Shown here piece by piece: positions 6,908 to 6,952 of a DNA stretch of 6,952 nucleotides; within the stretch, counting starts at the first letter, position 1, and each line of letters begins with the position of its first letter. The DNA comes from an uncultured Lachnospiraceae bacterium. Lineage in GTDB: Bacteria; Bacillota; Clostridia; Lachnospirales; Lachnospiraceae. The notes under the pieces are model-generated. The model saw only the letters and a program-made list of their open reading frames with translations, was not told the DNA's origin and did not search any database. The translations under genes and the position numbers were made by a program. The stretch covers positions 1 through 6,952 of the forward strand of contig CALGGL010000037.1 of NCBI GenBank assembly GCA_937915975.1, read 5' to 3'.

Positions 6908-6952
6908 GGGGATTGGGGATTGGGGATTGGGGATTGGGGATTGGGGATTGGG
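6908..6952 (+). repeat. Tandem heptamer array (GGGGATT), six full copies plus GGG, running off the window
   Basis: Positions 6908-6949 are six perfect head-to-tail copies of GGGGATT, and 6950-6952 begin a seventh. There are no mismatches and no C on this strand (27 G, 6 A, 12 T). The array follows DNA of about 12% G+C. Six G4 runs spaced by three bases fit the general pattern for intramolecular G-quadruplexes. Seven is not a multiple of three, and the unit has no stop codon in any of the six frames. Total copy number is unknown because the window ends inside it. Short heptamer repeats of similar kind are known in some bacteria, notably cyanobacteria; function here is unknown. Confidence 0.95.

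Noticed and set aside
6908..6952. CRISPR array, telomere or iteron-type origin for the heptamer repeat
   Set aside because: Units are contiguous with no spacers, so not CRISPR. The resemblance to eukaryotic telomere repeats is superficial given the bacterial gene content. No DnaA boxes or replication gene is seen beside the AT-rich stretch.

Overview
The window reads as a chromosomal segment of a low-G+C Gram-positive bacterium of class Clostridia, with Lachnospiraceae the best guess. This rests on AGA-dominated arginine codons, frequent ATA isoleucine codons, AT-rich spacers, and the conserved Firmicutes gene order prpC-prkC-rsgA-rpe-thiN. Genus cannot be fixed by reading alone. All recognisable genes lie on the + strand and are closely packed, so they probably form one transcription unit whose promoter and first genes lie left of the window.

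Layout: positions 1-499 hold the C-terminal two thirds of a PP2C-type Ser/Thr protein phosphatase (prpC/stp), cut by the window edge. Next come a PASTA-domain membrane Ser/Thr kinase (prkC, 535-2784), the circularly permuted ribosome-assembly GTPase RsgA (2786-3676), ribulose-phosphate 3-epimerase (rpe, 3678-4328), thiamine pyrophosphokinase (thiN, 4390-5058) and a sodium/proline symporter of the SSF family (putP, 5061-6602). Gaps of one or two bases at prkC/rsgA, rsgA/rpe and thiN/putP point to translational coupling. The only larger internal gap, 61 bases, precedes thiN.

How the genes work together: PrpC and PrkC are an antagonistic phosphatase/kinase pair that senses the cell wall through extracellular PASTA domains. 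RsgA acts in 30S subunit maturation, and in Bacillus subtilis its orthologue CpgA is a known PrkC substrate, which gives the adjacency a functional reading. Rpe (pentose phosphate pathway) and ThiN (supplies TPP, the transketolase cofactor) are metabolically linked. PutP is the least expected member and may be a lineage-specific addition to the 3' end of the operon.

From 6603 to 6907 no gene is visible. The DNA falls to about 12% G+C (36 G/C in positions 6601-6900, counted by hand) and holds a 16-bp AT-only inverted repeat that may end the operon, plus one candidate extended -10 promoter. The window ends inside a tandem array of the heptamer GGGGATT (6908-6952, six full units plus GGG), a cytosine-free G-rich tract able in principle to form G-quadruplexes.

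The window looks mostly like housekeeping DNA. The points worth a second look are the terminal heptamer array, a perfect 11-bp hairpin followed by a T-run just inside rsgA, the acidic linker of PrkC, and putP joined to thiN. I found no clear sign of an undescribed multi-gene system.
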